Below are positions 1-7,264 of a stretch of 22,739 nt of DNA, piece by piece. This stretch comes from JBKPDV01 sp046728075 (GTDB lineage Bacteria > Acidobacteriota > Thermoanaerobaculia > UBA5066 > Gp7-AA6), in assembly GCA_046728075.1 (NCBI GenBank), contig JBKPDV010000072.1, positions 1-22,739 on the forward strand, given 5' to 3'. Below the pieces are notes generated by a model. It saw nothing but the letters and a program-made list of their open reading frames with translations, had not been told where the DNA came from and ran no database searches. The translations under genes and the position numbers were made by a program. Every line of letters begins with the position of its first letter. The first letter of the stretch is position 1.

Positions 1-154
1 GCGCGGAGGAGAGCAGAACAGCGCGCGCCTCGGAGCTGCCGACGAACACCGGACGTAGTTCTTCGATGAGCTCCGGGACAAACGCGATGGCAGGCGGGCG
101 ATCGACCGCGACCAGAGCGATCCCCTCGCGCGCCTCGACCCGGACGAGGCTCAC
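1..154 (-). CDS. Enoyl-CoA hydratase/isomerase (crotonase) family protein, N-terminal fragment
   Basis: This is the first 51 codons of a minus-strand gene that continues beyond the left edge. The reading frame opens with GTG at 154-152, overlapping the pdxT stop as GTGA, and runs without a stop to base 1. The visible protein has a short beta-strand pattern (LVRVEAREGIALVAVDRPP), then a helix-like stretch (FVPELIEELRP) and a further strand (ARAVLLSSA). This is how crotonase-fold acyl-CoA hydratases/isomerases begin, where a 'DRPPxNAL' motif is usual; here it reads DRPPAIAF. The catalytic region lies outside the window, so substrate and reaction cannot be stated. The 4-nt overlap suggests translational coupling to pdxT, although no B6-related role for a crotonase is known to me. 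Confidence 0.5.
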   Translation of the reverse strand, partial: MSLVRVEAREGIALVAVDRPPAIAFVPELIEELRPVFVGSSEARAVLLSSA

Positions 155-750
155 GCGCTCCGGCGTCGCGTGAGAGCCTCGCCAAAGGCAAGGCGGTGCA
201 CGCGGTCGTCCCCAGTCAGCTCGGGGTGGAACGTCGCGGCAAAGATCTGGTCTTTGCCGACGAGCACCGGCTCGCCGCGAAGTGTCGCCAGCACTTCGAC
301 TCCCCCGCCCACGCGGCGAATTCGCGGCGCGCGAATGAAGACGGCTGGCAGCGCGCCGCCCAATGCGGGCGCCTCCACCTCTCCGACGAACGAGTCCACC
401 TGCCGGCCGTAGGCGTTGCGCTCGACGCCGATGTCTAAGAGACCGAGCCCCTTCTGAGCGGGATTGGCGACCTCGCGCGCCAGCAGGATCGCGCCCGCGC
501 AAGTCCCCAGGATCGGTCTGCCGGACTGGGCGAATTTCTGGAGAGCCGGTTCCCACGGCGCCGACTCGAAGAATTTCCAGATCGTCGTCGACTCGCCGCC
601 CGGCAGGACGAGGCCCGACGCGCCCTCCAGGTCCTCCGGCAATCTCGCCTCGAAGGAGTCGATGCCCATGGAAGACAGCATGCGGCGGTGGGCCTCGAAG
701 TCGCCTTGAAGGGCCAATACGGCAACGGATTCCTTGTCTCTCTCAGTCAC
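151..750 (-). CDS. pdxT: PdxT, glutaminase subunit of pyridoxal 5'-phosphate synthase
   Basis: PdxT hydrolyses glutamine and channels the ammonia to PdxS for DXP-independent PLP synthesis in the cytoplasm. The 199-residue protein has the usual family length (about 190-200). Landmarks are the LPGGEST motif near residues 49-55, the nucleophile elbow LGTCAGA with Cys84, and the His/Glu pair of the class-I amidotransferase triad in FHPEL (His175, Glu177). The start is GTG at 750, preceded by a modest GAGAG ribosome-binding sequence. It lies downstream of pdxS on the same strand, separated by a 114-bp gap that holds a heptamer array, and its stop overlaps the start of a crotonase-family gene by 4 nt. 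Confidence in identity is high. Confidence 0.96.
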   Translation of the reverse strand: MTERDKESVAVLALQGDFEAHRRMLSSMGIDSFEARLPEDLEGASGLVLPGGESTTIWKFFESAPWEPALQKFAQSGRPILGTCAGAILLAREVANPAQKGLGLLDIGVERNAYGRQVDSFVGEVEAPALGGALPAVFIRAPRIRRVGGGVEVLATLRGEPVLVGKDQIFAATFHPELTGDDRVHRLAFGEALTRRRSA

Positions 751-770
751 GGTTTCTCTCGATCAACAAT

Positions 771-856
771 TTGTGATTTGTGATTTGTGGTTTGTGATTT
801 GGGATCAAGGAACTCCTCATCCTTCCATCGCCAATCACAAAAATCGCCAATCGCCA
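771..856. repeat. Inverted pair of 7-bp tandem arrays, pdxS-pdxT gap
   Basis: Five consecutive heptamers of consensus TTGTGAT lie at 771-805 (one has GG for GA, the last is TTGGGAT). After a 21-nt spacer, units of type ATCRCMA follow at 827-856. One of these, ATCACAA at 834-840, is the exact reverse complement of the left unit. The arms could pair imperfectly into a hairpin. The array begins 8 nt after the pdxS stop and ends about 20 nt before the pdxT start. It is AT-rich compared with the flanking genes. Confidence 0.85.
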
Positions 857-864
857 ATTCCCCC

Positions 865-1749
865 TCACCATCCTCGCGTCTGAAGCTGATCCGCTTCTGA
901 AAGGCTCGCGGCCTCGATTCCCTTCATGCCCGAGCCGAGCGACTCCTCGGCGGCGACGAGGGCCTGCGCGTCCCGCCAATGAGTCGTGGCGGCAACGATC
1001 GCCCGAGCGCGCTTCTCCGGATCGTCGGACTTGAAGATGCCCGACCCGACGAAGACGGCTTCGGCCCCGAGCTGCATGCACAGGGCCGCATCGGCGGGTG
1101 TGGCGATTCCGCCGGCGGCGAAGTTGGGAACCGGCAGTTTCCCCTTCTCCGAGACCTCGACGACCAACTCGAACGGGGCCTGAAGACGCTTGGCCTCCGC
1201 CATCAACTCGTCCTTGGACATCAATGTCAGGTTTCGGATATCGCGCTGGTTCTGGCGCAGATGCCGGACGGCGTGCACGACGTCGCCCGTGCCCGCCTCC
1301 CCTTTCGTGCGGATCATCGCCGCGCCCTCTCCGATGCGCCGGAGGGCTTCTCCGAGATTCCGGCAGCCACACACGAAGGGAACCGTGAACTCATGCTTGT
1401 AGACGTGGTTGGCCTCGTCGGCGGGAGTCAAGACCTCCGACTCGTCGATGAAGTCGACCTTGAGCGCCTCGAGAATTCTCGCCTCCGCAATGTGGCCGAT
1501 CCGACACTTGGCCATTACAGGGATCGAGACGGCACTCTGAATTTCGCGGATCTTGCCCACGGGAGACATGCGGGCGACTCCCCCGTCCCGCCGGATGTCC
1601 GCCGGAACCCGTTCCAGCGCCATGACGGCCGCGGCGCCCGCCTGCTCGGCGATCTTCGCCTGCTCCGCGTTGACGACGTCCATGATGACGCCGCCCTTCA
1701 ACATCTCGGCGAGGCCGACCTTGACTCGGAAACTGTCACTGGAGCTCAT
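865..1749 (-). CDS. pdxS: PdxS, pyridoxal 5'-phosphate synthase lyase subunit
   Basis: PdxS condenses ribose 5-phosphate, glyceraldehyde 3-phosphate and ammonia into PLP; twelve copies form the core on which PdxT docks. The 294-residue protein is full length and a close match to the family. Active-site residues fall at the textbook numbers: Asp24 (VIMDVVN), Lys81 (VMAKCRIGH), which forms the first Schiff base, and Lys149 (IRTKGEAGTG), the second catalytic lysine. The start is ATG at 1749, with AAGGAG at 1763-1758 on the minus strand, 8 nt upstream, which is one of the clearest Shine-Dalgarno sites in the window. It follows the pdxR-like gene and precedes pdxT, so the three probably share control. 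Confidence 0.98.
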   Translation of the reverse strand: MSSSDSFRVKVGLAEMLKGGVIMDVVNAEQAKIAEQAGAAAVMALERVPADIRRDGGVARMSPVGKIREIQSAVSIPVMAKCRIGHIAEARILEALKVDFIDESEVLTPADEANHVYKHEFTVPFVCGCRNLGEALRRIGEGAAMIRTKGEAGTGDVVHAVRHLRQNQRDIRNLTLMSKDELMAEAKRLQAPFELVVEVSEKGKLPVPNFAAGGIATPADAALCMQLGAEAVFVGSGIFKSDDPEKRARAIVAATTHWRDAQALVAAEESLGSGMKGIEAASLSEADQLQTRGW

Positions 1750-1769
1750 CGCCTTTTCTCCTTTTCAAG

Positions 1770-1852
1770 AGGTGATAGGACGTAGGTCATAGGTGGTAGG
1801 GATTCGAAATCCCGCTCCGGCCCTATCACCTTCCACCTATCACCTAGCACCT
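1770..1852. repeat. Inverted pair of 7-bp tandem arrays, pdxR-pdxS gap
   Basis: The left arm at 1770-1800 is four heptamers of type AGGTNRT (first unit AGGTGAT; the second reads AGGACGT) plus three bases. The right arm at 1825-1852 is four heptamers of type ATCACCT, the exact reverse complement of AGGTGAT. The spacer is 24 nt. The array starts 4 nt downstream of the pdxR-like stop codon and ends 20 nt before pdxS, leaving just enough room for the pdxS ribosome-binding site. Confidence 0.87.
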
Positions 1853-1856
1853 GTTT

Positions 1857-3305
1857 TCAAACGACCGGTACCGCCCGAATGCCCGATTGCGCAATCACCG
1901 CGCGAACAGCCTCGGCCAGCAGCCGGATGCCCGTGTCGACCTGCCTCTTGTCCACTCGGGAGACCGACAACCTCAGATTGGGCGGATCCTCGCCACGCGG
2001 GTCGAAGTCCGCCCCCGGCGCGATCCCCACTCCACGAGCAGCCGCCGCCTCGGCCACTCGACGACCCGATACGCCCCGCGGCAAGTGGAGCCAGAAGAGC
2101 GCGTTTCCAACCTCTCCGCCCCACCAGGAAATCTCCGGCAGATGTATTTTCAGCGCCCGCGCCGCCGCGATGCGCCGCGCCTCGACGTCGAGGGCTCGGG
2201 TCGCCCGCGCGCGGCGGTCCGATCCCGCTCTCAGAAACGCGGCCACCGCAGCTTGGAGCGGCAGCGGCGTTTGAAAATCGGAAGTCTTTTTTACCTGGGC
2301 GAGGCGTTCGATCACAGCAGCGGAGGCGGCGATCCATCCGATTCGGAAACCAGGAACCAAATCCTTCGACAGTGTGCCCAGCCAGATCACCCGCCGCGAG
2401 TCCCGGGCGGCTAAAGGCGGCAGGCCCGATTCGGGCTCTTCGTAACCGTCCTCGATGACGAGCCCGCCGGCCGATCGCGTCGCCTCCAGGACAGCCTCGC
2501 GGAGCTCCTCTGTCATGGTGAGGCCTGTCGGGTTCTGGCGCTCCGGCATGACGTAGACGAGCTTCGCCCTCCGGCCCAGAAGGGGAGACACGTCGGGCCC
2601 TTCCGGACCGACCGGTAAGGGAAGAATCTCGACACCCGAAAAACGGGCCAGGGCCAGGGCACCCGAATAGGTCGGGCTTTCCGTGGCCACGACATCGCCC
2701 GGATCGGTGAAGGTTCGGAAGAGCAGGTCCAGGCCTTGCTGGGCCCCGCTGGTCACCACGATCTCGTCGGCTGACCGGGAGACTCCGTGATCGGCCAGCC
2801 GGCGGGCGATTTCCTCCCGTAACTCGAGCAAGCCTAAGGGAGGGGCGTACTGCCAGAGATCTTTTCGCCGGGCCCAGGTTTCCGTGAGTGTCCGAGTGAA
2901 GTCCTCAATCGGAAAAAACCGCTCATCGGGCGTGAGCTTGGAGAAGTCGGCGACCAGACTGATCGGAAGCGGGGGAGTCACCTCGAAGGCCACTTGCAAG
3001 GCCCGGCGCGAGAGAAGGGCCGTCGGATCGAAGCCCAGCGGAGCGGGAGCGGGACCCCGAACGATCGTGCCACTGCCCACGCGGCTCGCCAGCAGACCCT
3101 GCCTGGCGAGCTTGCTGTAGGCGCTCTGAACCGCCCCCCGGTTGATCCCGAGAACGCTCGCAAGCTCCCGTGTCGTCGGCAGTCTGGCGCCCTTCTCCAA
3201 AAGCCCCGTGGCTACGCGAGCTTCGATGGCCGCCGCCAGCTGATCGCCAAGCGGCTCCCGCGACAATCGGTCGAGAAAAACGGCCGACCAATCCAATTGG
3301 CCCAT
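1857..3305 (-). CDS. pdxR: PdxR-like MocR/GntR regulator with aminotransferase-like PLP domain
   Basis: MocR-family proteins fuse a GntR winged helix to a fold-type I aminotransferase domain. PdxR members sense PLP and control pdxST. In this 482-residue protein the winged helix spans about residues 17-83 (GARLPTTRELASVLGINRG). The PLP domain covers about 115-480, with RQNPTG around Asn258, IEDGY with Asp286 and Tyr288, the Schiff-base lysine in TLSKD (Lys314), phosphate-contact Arg321 and a late LRLSVSR motif. The start ATG at 3305 is supported by a promoter ending about 10 nt upstream. It lies upstream of pdxS on the same strand, whereas many pdxR genes are divergent from their target. The PdxR role is inferred from context; another MocR specificity is possible but less likely. 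Confidence 0.85.
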   Translation of the reverse strand: MGQLDWSAVFLDRLSREPLGDQLAAAIEARVATGLLEKGARLPTTRELASVLGINRGAVQSAYSKLARQGLLASRVGSGTIVRGPAPAPLGFDPTALLSRRALQVAFEVTPPLPISLVADFSKLTPDERFFPIEDFTRTLTETWARRKDLWQYAPPLGLLELREEIARRLADHGVSRSADEIVVTSGAQQGLDLLFRTFTDPGDVVATESPTYSGALALARFSGVEILPLPVGPEGPDVSPLLGRRAKLVYVMPERQNPTGLTMTEELREAVLEATRSAGGLVIEDGYEEPESGLPPLAARDSRRVIWLGTLSKDLVPGFRIGWIAASAAVIERLAQVKKTSDFQTPLPLQAAVAAFLRAGSDRRARATRALDVEARRIAAARALKIHLPEISWWGGEVGNALFWLHLPRGVSGRRVAEAAAARGVGIAPGADFDPRGEDPPNLRLSVSRVDKRQVDTGIRLLAEAVRAVIAQSGIRAVPVV

Positions 3306-3319
3306 CGTCTATCCAATTG
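3291..3319 (-). promoter_or_regulatory. Candidate autoregulatory operator: CAATTGGAT direct repeat
   Basis: The 9-mer CAATTGGAT (minus strand) occurs twice, at 3311-3319 and 3291-3299, exactly 20 bp apart, i.e. about two helical turns on one DNA face. The first copy overlaps the -10 hexamer; the second lies in codons 3-5 of the pdxR-like gene. MocR regulators are known to bind direct repeats, so autorepression by occlusion is plausible. The binding protein is inferred. Confidence 0.5.
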
Positions 3320-3344
3320 TAGCGGGCCATGGTGGCAGGGTCAA
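3316..3344 (-). promoter_or_regulatory. Sigma-70-type promoter of the pdxR-like gene
   Basis: On the minus strand TTGACC (3344-3339) and TACAAT (3321-3316) are separated by exactly 17 bp. A start site about 7 nt downstream of the -10 would fall near 3309, leaving a leader of only about 4 nt before the ATG at 3305. The transcript would therefore be almost leaderless. Confidence 0.65.
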
Positions 3345-3444
3345 TAGCTGGCGAGGCGGCGCGCTGCCTTCCCTACTAAAATGTCTTATCCGGCTACTAA
3401 GCTGCCTAAATTAAGCGATTTAGCGTAAACCTACTGTAAGTCTC
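3345..3444. other. Gap upstream of pdxR promoter: paired TTAGTAG repeats and a small palindrome
   Basis: This 100-bp gap lies between the DUF507-type gene and the pdxR promoter. On the minus strand TTAGTAG occurs at 3400-3394 and 3379-3373, spaced 21 bp. CTAAAT-N6-ATTTAG at 3406-3423 is a six-pair inverted repeat without a following T-run, so it is not a convincing intrinsic terminator. No heptamer array is evident. The paired sites could be regulator-binding sites, with no partner identified. Confidence 0.3.
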
Positions 3445-3711
3445 TCAAGCGCCGTGTTTGCGGAGCTCTTCCTCGAGGCTTCTGCTGAACTGGAATTCCT
3501 GGTCTCTTGGACTGACTGCTTTCCGACGAGCCAGAGATTCCTGCACCTTCTGCTCCAGCCCCTCGAGCTCCCGCTGAGCCTCCGTCAGAACCCGCACAAT
3601 GGCTCGGCGCGCCGTCTCGTCGTCTGCCTTCTGGACGAGATTCATGTTCTCTTTGAGCTTCCTCAGGATCATGCGGGAGAGGTAAAGCGCGCGGTCAGCC
3701 GAGATCTTCAC
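3445..3711 (-). CDS. DUF507-type small protein
   Basis: This 88-residue, highly charged, mostly helical protein begins MKISADRALYLSRMILRKL. That pattern (short 'M+hS' start, then an amphipathic helix ending in a basic patch) resembles the DUF507 family, whose function is unknown. Residues about 30-65 (ARRAIVRVLTEAQRELEGLE) look like a coiled coil, and the C-terminal third is polar. There is no signal peptide, membrane span or catalytic motif. Its ATG overlaps the stop of the transaldolase-like gene as ATGA, so the two are probably translationally coupled. Family assignment is from pattern memory only, and the gene could be an unrelated helical protein. Confidence 0.65.
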   Translation of the reverse strand: MKISADRALYLSRMILRKLKENMNLVQKADDETARRAIVRVLTEAQRELEGLEQKVQESLARRKAVSPRDQEFQFSRSLEEELRKHGA

Positions 3712-4331
3712 GGCTCCCTTTCCGCGAGCACCTGGTCGGTCAAGGGATGCCGGAAGAGCTGCTCGAAGACGTCGGGCGGGATCGTCGCCACGTCGGCGCC
3801 CATCAAGGCGGCATCGAGGACGTGGATCGGATTGCGCATATGGGAGACCAGAATCTGTGTCTGGAAGCCGTAGTTGTCATAAATCCGGATCACCTGCTCG
3901 ACCAGGTCCATCCCGATCGAGCCGACGTCGTCGAGGGACCCGACAGCCGGCGCCACATAGGACACGTTCGCCTTGGCTGCGATCAAGGCTTGCGCGGCGG
4001 AATGGCAGCCGGCGGCACAGACGGCAACCTGGTCCTCCGCCAGGAGCCTCGCCACCCGCATGCCATTGGGCGAGATCGGCAGGCGAATCACCACGTCCTT
4101 TCCGAGCTTGGCCAGCTCGCGGGCGTCCTTGTACATCCCCTTGGGATCGCCCGAAGACGGTTCCACACAAACCGCCCCGTCGCAAATGGCTGCGATGTCA
4201 CGAATGGCCCGCCGATATTCGAGGCCGGCCGCCTGCGCGTCGGCCGCCGACAGCCAGACTCCGTCGAGCAGACCCCATTCTCGAACCTTCTTGGCCTCTT
4301 CCAGGCGCGAGCTTTCCAGAAAAAACCGCAT
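3708..4331 (-). CDS. Transaldolase-family protein lacking catalytic residues
   Basis: Overall similarity to the small transaldolase / fructose-6-phosphate aldolase (TalC/FSA) family is clear: MRFFLES at the start, GLLDGV, AAQALIAAKANVSYVAP, IYDNYGFQTQILVSHMRNPIHVLDAALMGADVATIP and HPLTD near the end. I start it at the ATG at 4331, which matches the family N-terminus, rather than an upstream TTG at 4406 that adds 25 unrelated residues; this gives 207 residues. At the family's catalytic positions this protein has Glu6 for Asp6, Ser28 for the Asn of TTNPSL (whole motif replaced by WLSAADA), and Arg83 (VVIRLP) for the Schiff-base lysine of VKIP. The NVTL motif is also gone (CAAGCHS). It is therefore unlikely to be an aldolase; a sugar-phosphate-binding or structural role is a guess. 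Confidence 0.85.
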   Translation of the reverse strand: MRFFLESSRLEEAKKVREWGLLDGVWLSAADAQAAGLEYRRAIRDIAAICDGAVCVEPSSGDPKGMYKDARELAKLGKDVVIRLPISPNGMRVARLLAEDQVAVCAAGCHSAAQALIAAKANVSYVAPAVGSLDDVGSIGMDLVEQVIRIYDNYGFQTQILVSHMRNPIHVLDAALMGADVATIPPDVFEQLFRHPLTDQVLAEREP

Positions 4332-4413
4332 GAGGCGGGGGATTCTATCTTGGGGAGCCGCCCGCAGTCTGATCGCTCGCGTCGCTCGGACCACCCTGTC
4401 TGCCAAGGGTCAG

Positions 4414-4568
4414 AGTGAGGGAGGAGAGAGAGGGGGAGGGGGAGAAGGGACGGGAGATGGGGGCGGGGACGGGAGGTAGAGCTATTACCCCTCGCCCACT
4501 CACCCACTCTCCCCCTCTGCAGTTCCGAGCCGCGGGAGTTGGAGAGAGGGAGAGGCGGGGAAAGGGAA
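4414..4568. repeat. Purine/pyrimidine heptamer-like arrays downstream of gyrA, with G-quadruplex motif
   Basis: Three low-complexity arms lie between gyrA and the transaldolase-like gene: purine-rich 4414-4478 on the plus strand, pyrimidine-rich 4487-4518, and purine-rich 4534-4568. The third arm reads in clean heptamers (GGGAGTT, GGAGAGA and so on); the first two are more degenerate, with 6-9 bp spacing of G or C runs. The first arm holds seven plus-strand G-runs of three or more between 4432 and 4473, with loops of 1-4 nt. No other feature was seen between 4332 and 4413. Confidence 0.7.
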
Positions 4569-4576
4569 CCTGGAGG

Positions 4577-7219
4577 CTACTCCTCCTCGTCTTCTTCGAG
4601 AAATGGGGCCTTGGGGGCCTTGGCGCCAGGCTTGGACGCCGGCGGCTCGGCGCCTGGAGTGGGGAGCATGGCCTGTGGCTCTTCCTCGATCTCCTCGGGC
4701 TCGGCCAGCTTGGCGACAGCGACGACCCGGTCTCCCTCATCGAGTTGGATCAAGCGCACACCTTGCACTGCGCGTCCGGTCTCCCGGATGTCCTTGACCT
4801 TGATGCGGATCAGCATGCCGCTCTGCGTGATCAGAAGCAGCTGGTCCAGATCGGTGACTGACTTGATCCCGACGACCGGACCGTTCTTCTCCGTGACTCG
4901 AATGTTGATCACGCCCGAACCGCCGCGCCCCTGGAGGCGGTACTCCAGGACTTCCGAGCGTTTGCCGTAGCCCTTTTCGGTGACCGACAGGAGATTGCTG
5001 TGTTCGCCGACGACGTCCATTTCGACGACTTCATCGTTCTCTTTCCGAAGCACGACGCCGATCACGCCCGTCGTGTCCCGTCCCATGGGCCGCACGTCCT
5101 TCTCGGAGAATCGAATGCCCATTCCCTGCCGGGTGCCGATGAAGATCTGGTCTTCTCCTCCTGTGATGCGAACCGAGAGGAGCTCATCGCCCTCTTCGAC
5201 GTTGATCGCGATGATCCCGCCCGAACGGACATTGGCATAGGCGGAGAGGGCGGTCTTCTTGACCTGGCCGGCGCGCGTGGCAAACATCAGATAGCGGTCT
5301 TCCGGGAAGTCCTTGGTGGCCGCCAGGGCGACCAGTCGCTCGTTGGGGCCCAGGTTCAACAGGTTGACGATGGCTTTTCCGCGCGTCGCCGGGCCCAGTT
5401 GAGGCAGGTCGTACACCTTGATCCAATGCATGCGGCCCATCGACGTGAACGCGAGGATGTAAGCGTGGGTCGAGGCCACGAAGAGCTGCTCGACCACGTC
5501 TTCTTCCTTCGTCGTCGCGCCGATGCGCCCCTTGCCACCGCGGCGCTGGGCCCTGTAGAGCGACAGGGGAGAACGCTTGATGTAGCCGCCGCGGGACACG
5601 GTAATCACCATGTCCTCTTCGACGATCAGATCTTCAATATTGATTTCCGACGCCTCGGCCACGATCTGGGTGCGGCGTTCGTCCCCGAACTGTTTCTTGA
5701 TCTGCTGCAGCTCCTCGACGATGATTTCGAGCACGAGCTCTTCCGAGCCCAGGATCTCCTGGAGCCTGGCGATCAGGGCCAGGACCTCCCGGAACTCGGC
5801 GACGATTTTTTCGCGTTCCAGCCCCGTCAACCGCTGCAGCCGCATGTCGAGAATCGCCTGGGCCTGCGTCTCGTCCAGCCGCAGCACCTCGGTGGACTTG
5901 CCCTTCTCCCCGGCTGCGGACAACGAGCTGCCGATGAACTTCTCCAGCGGCCCGCGCGCCATCGAGACTTCGGCGATCAACCGCTCCTTGGCCTCCTTGG
6001 GATCCTTCGAGGCGCGGATGATCTTGATGACCTGATCGATGTTCGCGAGCGCGAGCGCCAGACCGCGTAAGAGATGCGCGCGCTCGAGTGCCTTCTTCAG
6101 ATCGAAACGCGTGCGCCGGATGACAACAGACTTGCGGTGGTCGATGAAGTGGCGCAGCAGGTCGTTGAGCGGCAGAACCCGCGGCTGGTTGTCGACGATG
6201 GCGAGGAAGATGATCCCGAAGGAGGTCTGCATGGGAGTCAGCGTGTAGAGCTTGTTCAGGATGACCTGAGCGTTTTCGCCGCGCTTCAACTCCACGACGA
6301 CCCGCATTCCTTCGCGGCTGGACTCATCCCGCAGATCGGCGATCCCCTCGATCTTCTTGTCGTTGACGAGCTCCGCGATTCGCTCGATCAACTTCGCCTT
6401 GTTGACCTGGTAGGGGATCTCCGTGAGGACGATCGTCTCCTTGTCTCCCCGGGCGGCCTTTTCGATGACCGCGCGGGCTCGAACCTGGACCGTGCCGCGG
6501 CCGGTCCGATACGCGTCCCGGATGCCTTCCGCGCCGTGAATGAAGCCGGCGGTGGGGAAGTCGGGCCCCGGCAATTTCTTCATCAACATGGGAATCGTCG
6601 CGTCGGGGTGCCGGATCAGCTCGATGGTCGCGTCGATGACCTCTGTCAGGTTGTGGGGCGGGATGTTGGTGGCCATCCCGACCGCGATGCCCGAGGACCC
6701 GTTGACGAGCAGGTTGGGGAACTTGGCGGGCAGGACGGTCGGTTCGACGAGCGAGCCGTCGTAGTTGGGAACCCAGTCCACGGTCTCCTTGTCGATGTCG
6801 TCGCCGATCAACTCCTCGGCCAGCCGCGTCAGCCGCACCTCGGTGTAACGCATGGCGGCCGCGTTGTCTCCGTCGACCGAGCCGAAGTTGCCCTGGCCAT
6901 CGACGAGCGGATAGCGCATCGAGAATTCCTGCGCCATCCGGACGATCGAGTCGTAGACCGAGCCCTCGCCGTGCGGGTGGTACTTGCCGAGCACATCGCC
7001 GACGATGCGCGCGGACTTCCGGTACGGCTTGTTGTGCAGGTTGCCCTGCGCCCACATGCCGTAGAGGCCGCGCCGGTGAACGGGTTTGAGCCCGTCCCGC
7101 ACATCGGGCAGCGCCCGCCCGATGATGACGGACATGGCGTAGTCGAGGTAGGACCTCCGGACCTCGTCCTCGATCGTGACGGGGACTTTTTCTTCGGGAG
7201 TGAGGAGGTTGCTACTCAT
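4577..7219 (-). CDS. gyrA: DNA gyrase subunit A
   Basis: GyrA cuts and rejoins DNA in the GyrA2B2 complex that introduces negative supercoils. The 880-residue protein has the breakage-reunion domain at about 15-500, with catalytic Tyr125 in AAMRYTE and the preceding KYHPHGEGSVYD helix. The C-terminal pinwheel at about 530-845 contains a perfect GyrA box QRRGGKG at 558-564, which separates it from ParC. The tail is acidic (EEDEEE). At the position equivalent to E. coli Ser83 it has Gly86, while Asp87 is kept as Asp90. The start ATG at 7219 is preceded only by GAAAG and a heptamer array, so ribosome binding is weakly specified. It lies 45 bp downstream of gyrB, with which it is probably co-transcribed. 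Confidence 0.98.
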   Translation of the reverse strand: MSSNLLTPEEKVPVTIEDEVRRSYLDYAMSVIIGRALPDVRDGLKPVHRRGLYGMWAQGNLHNKPYRKSARIVGDVLGKYHPHGEGSVYDSIVRMAQEFSMRYPLVDGQGNFGSVDGDNAAAMRYTEVRLTRLAEELIGDDIDKETVDWVPNYDGSLVEPTVLPAKFPNLLVNGSSGIAVGMATNIPPHNLTEVIDATIELIRHPDATIPMLMKKLPGPDFPTAGFIHGAEGIRDAYRTGRGTVQVRARAVIEKAARGDKETIVLTEIPYQVNKAKLIERIAELVNDKKIEGIADLRDESSREGMRVVVELKRGENAQVILNKLYTLTPMQTSFGIIFLAIVDNQPRVLPLNDLLRHFIDHRKSVVIRRTRFDLKKALERAHLLRGLALALANIDQVIKIIRASKDPKEAKERLIAEVSMARGPLEKFIGSSLSAAGEKGKSTEVLRLDETQAQAILDMRLQRLTGLEREKIVAEFREVLALIARLQEILGSEELVLEIIVEELQQIKKQFGDERRTQIVAEASEINIEDLIVEEDMVITVSRGGYIKRSPLSLYRAQRRGGKGRIGATTKEEDVVEQLFVASTHAYILAFTSMGRMHWIKVYDLPQLGPATRGKAIVNLLNLGPNERLVALAATKDFPEDRYLMFATRAGQVKKTALSAYANVRSGGIIAINVEEGDELLSVRITGGEDQIFIGTRQGMGIRFSEKDVRPMGRDTTGVIGVVLRKENDEVVEMDVVGEHSNLLSVTEKGYGKRSEVLEYRLQGRGGSGVINIRVTEKNGPVVGIKSVTDLDQLLLITQSGMLIRIKVKDIRETGRAVQGVRLIQLDEGDRVVAVAKLAEPEEIEEEPQAMLPTPGAEPPASKPGAKAPKAPFLEEDEEE

Positions 7220-7226
7220 CTTTCAT

Positions 7227-7254
7227 TTCGAAATTCGAATTTCGAAATTCGAAT
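7227..7254. repeat. Perfect 4x heptamer array TTCGAAW in the gyrB-gyrA gap
   Basis: Four contiguous heptamers alternate TTCGAAA, TTCGAAT, TTCGAAA, TTCGAAT. Each unit contains the palindrome TTCGAA, so the whole array is close to self-complementary and needs no separate second arm. It fills most of the 45-bp gap, from 10 nt after the gyrB stop to 7 nt before the gyrA start, and is strongly AT-rich. Confidence 0.9.
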
Positions 7255-7264
7255 TTGGGAAGAT

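Noticed and set aside
3406..3423. Intrinsic terminator after the DUF507-type gene
   Set aside because: The stem is only six AT-rich pairs and no T-run follows in the transcribed direction.
4332..4406. TTG start at 4406 for the transaldolase-like gene
   Set aside because: The 25 extra residues are basic and unlike the family; ATG 4331 matches the family N-terminus exactly.
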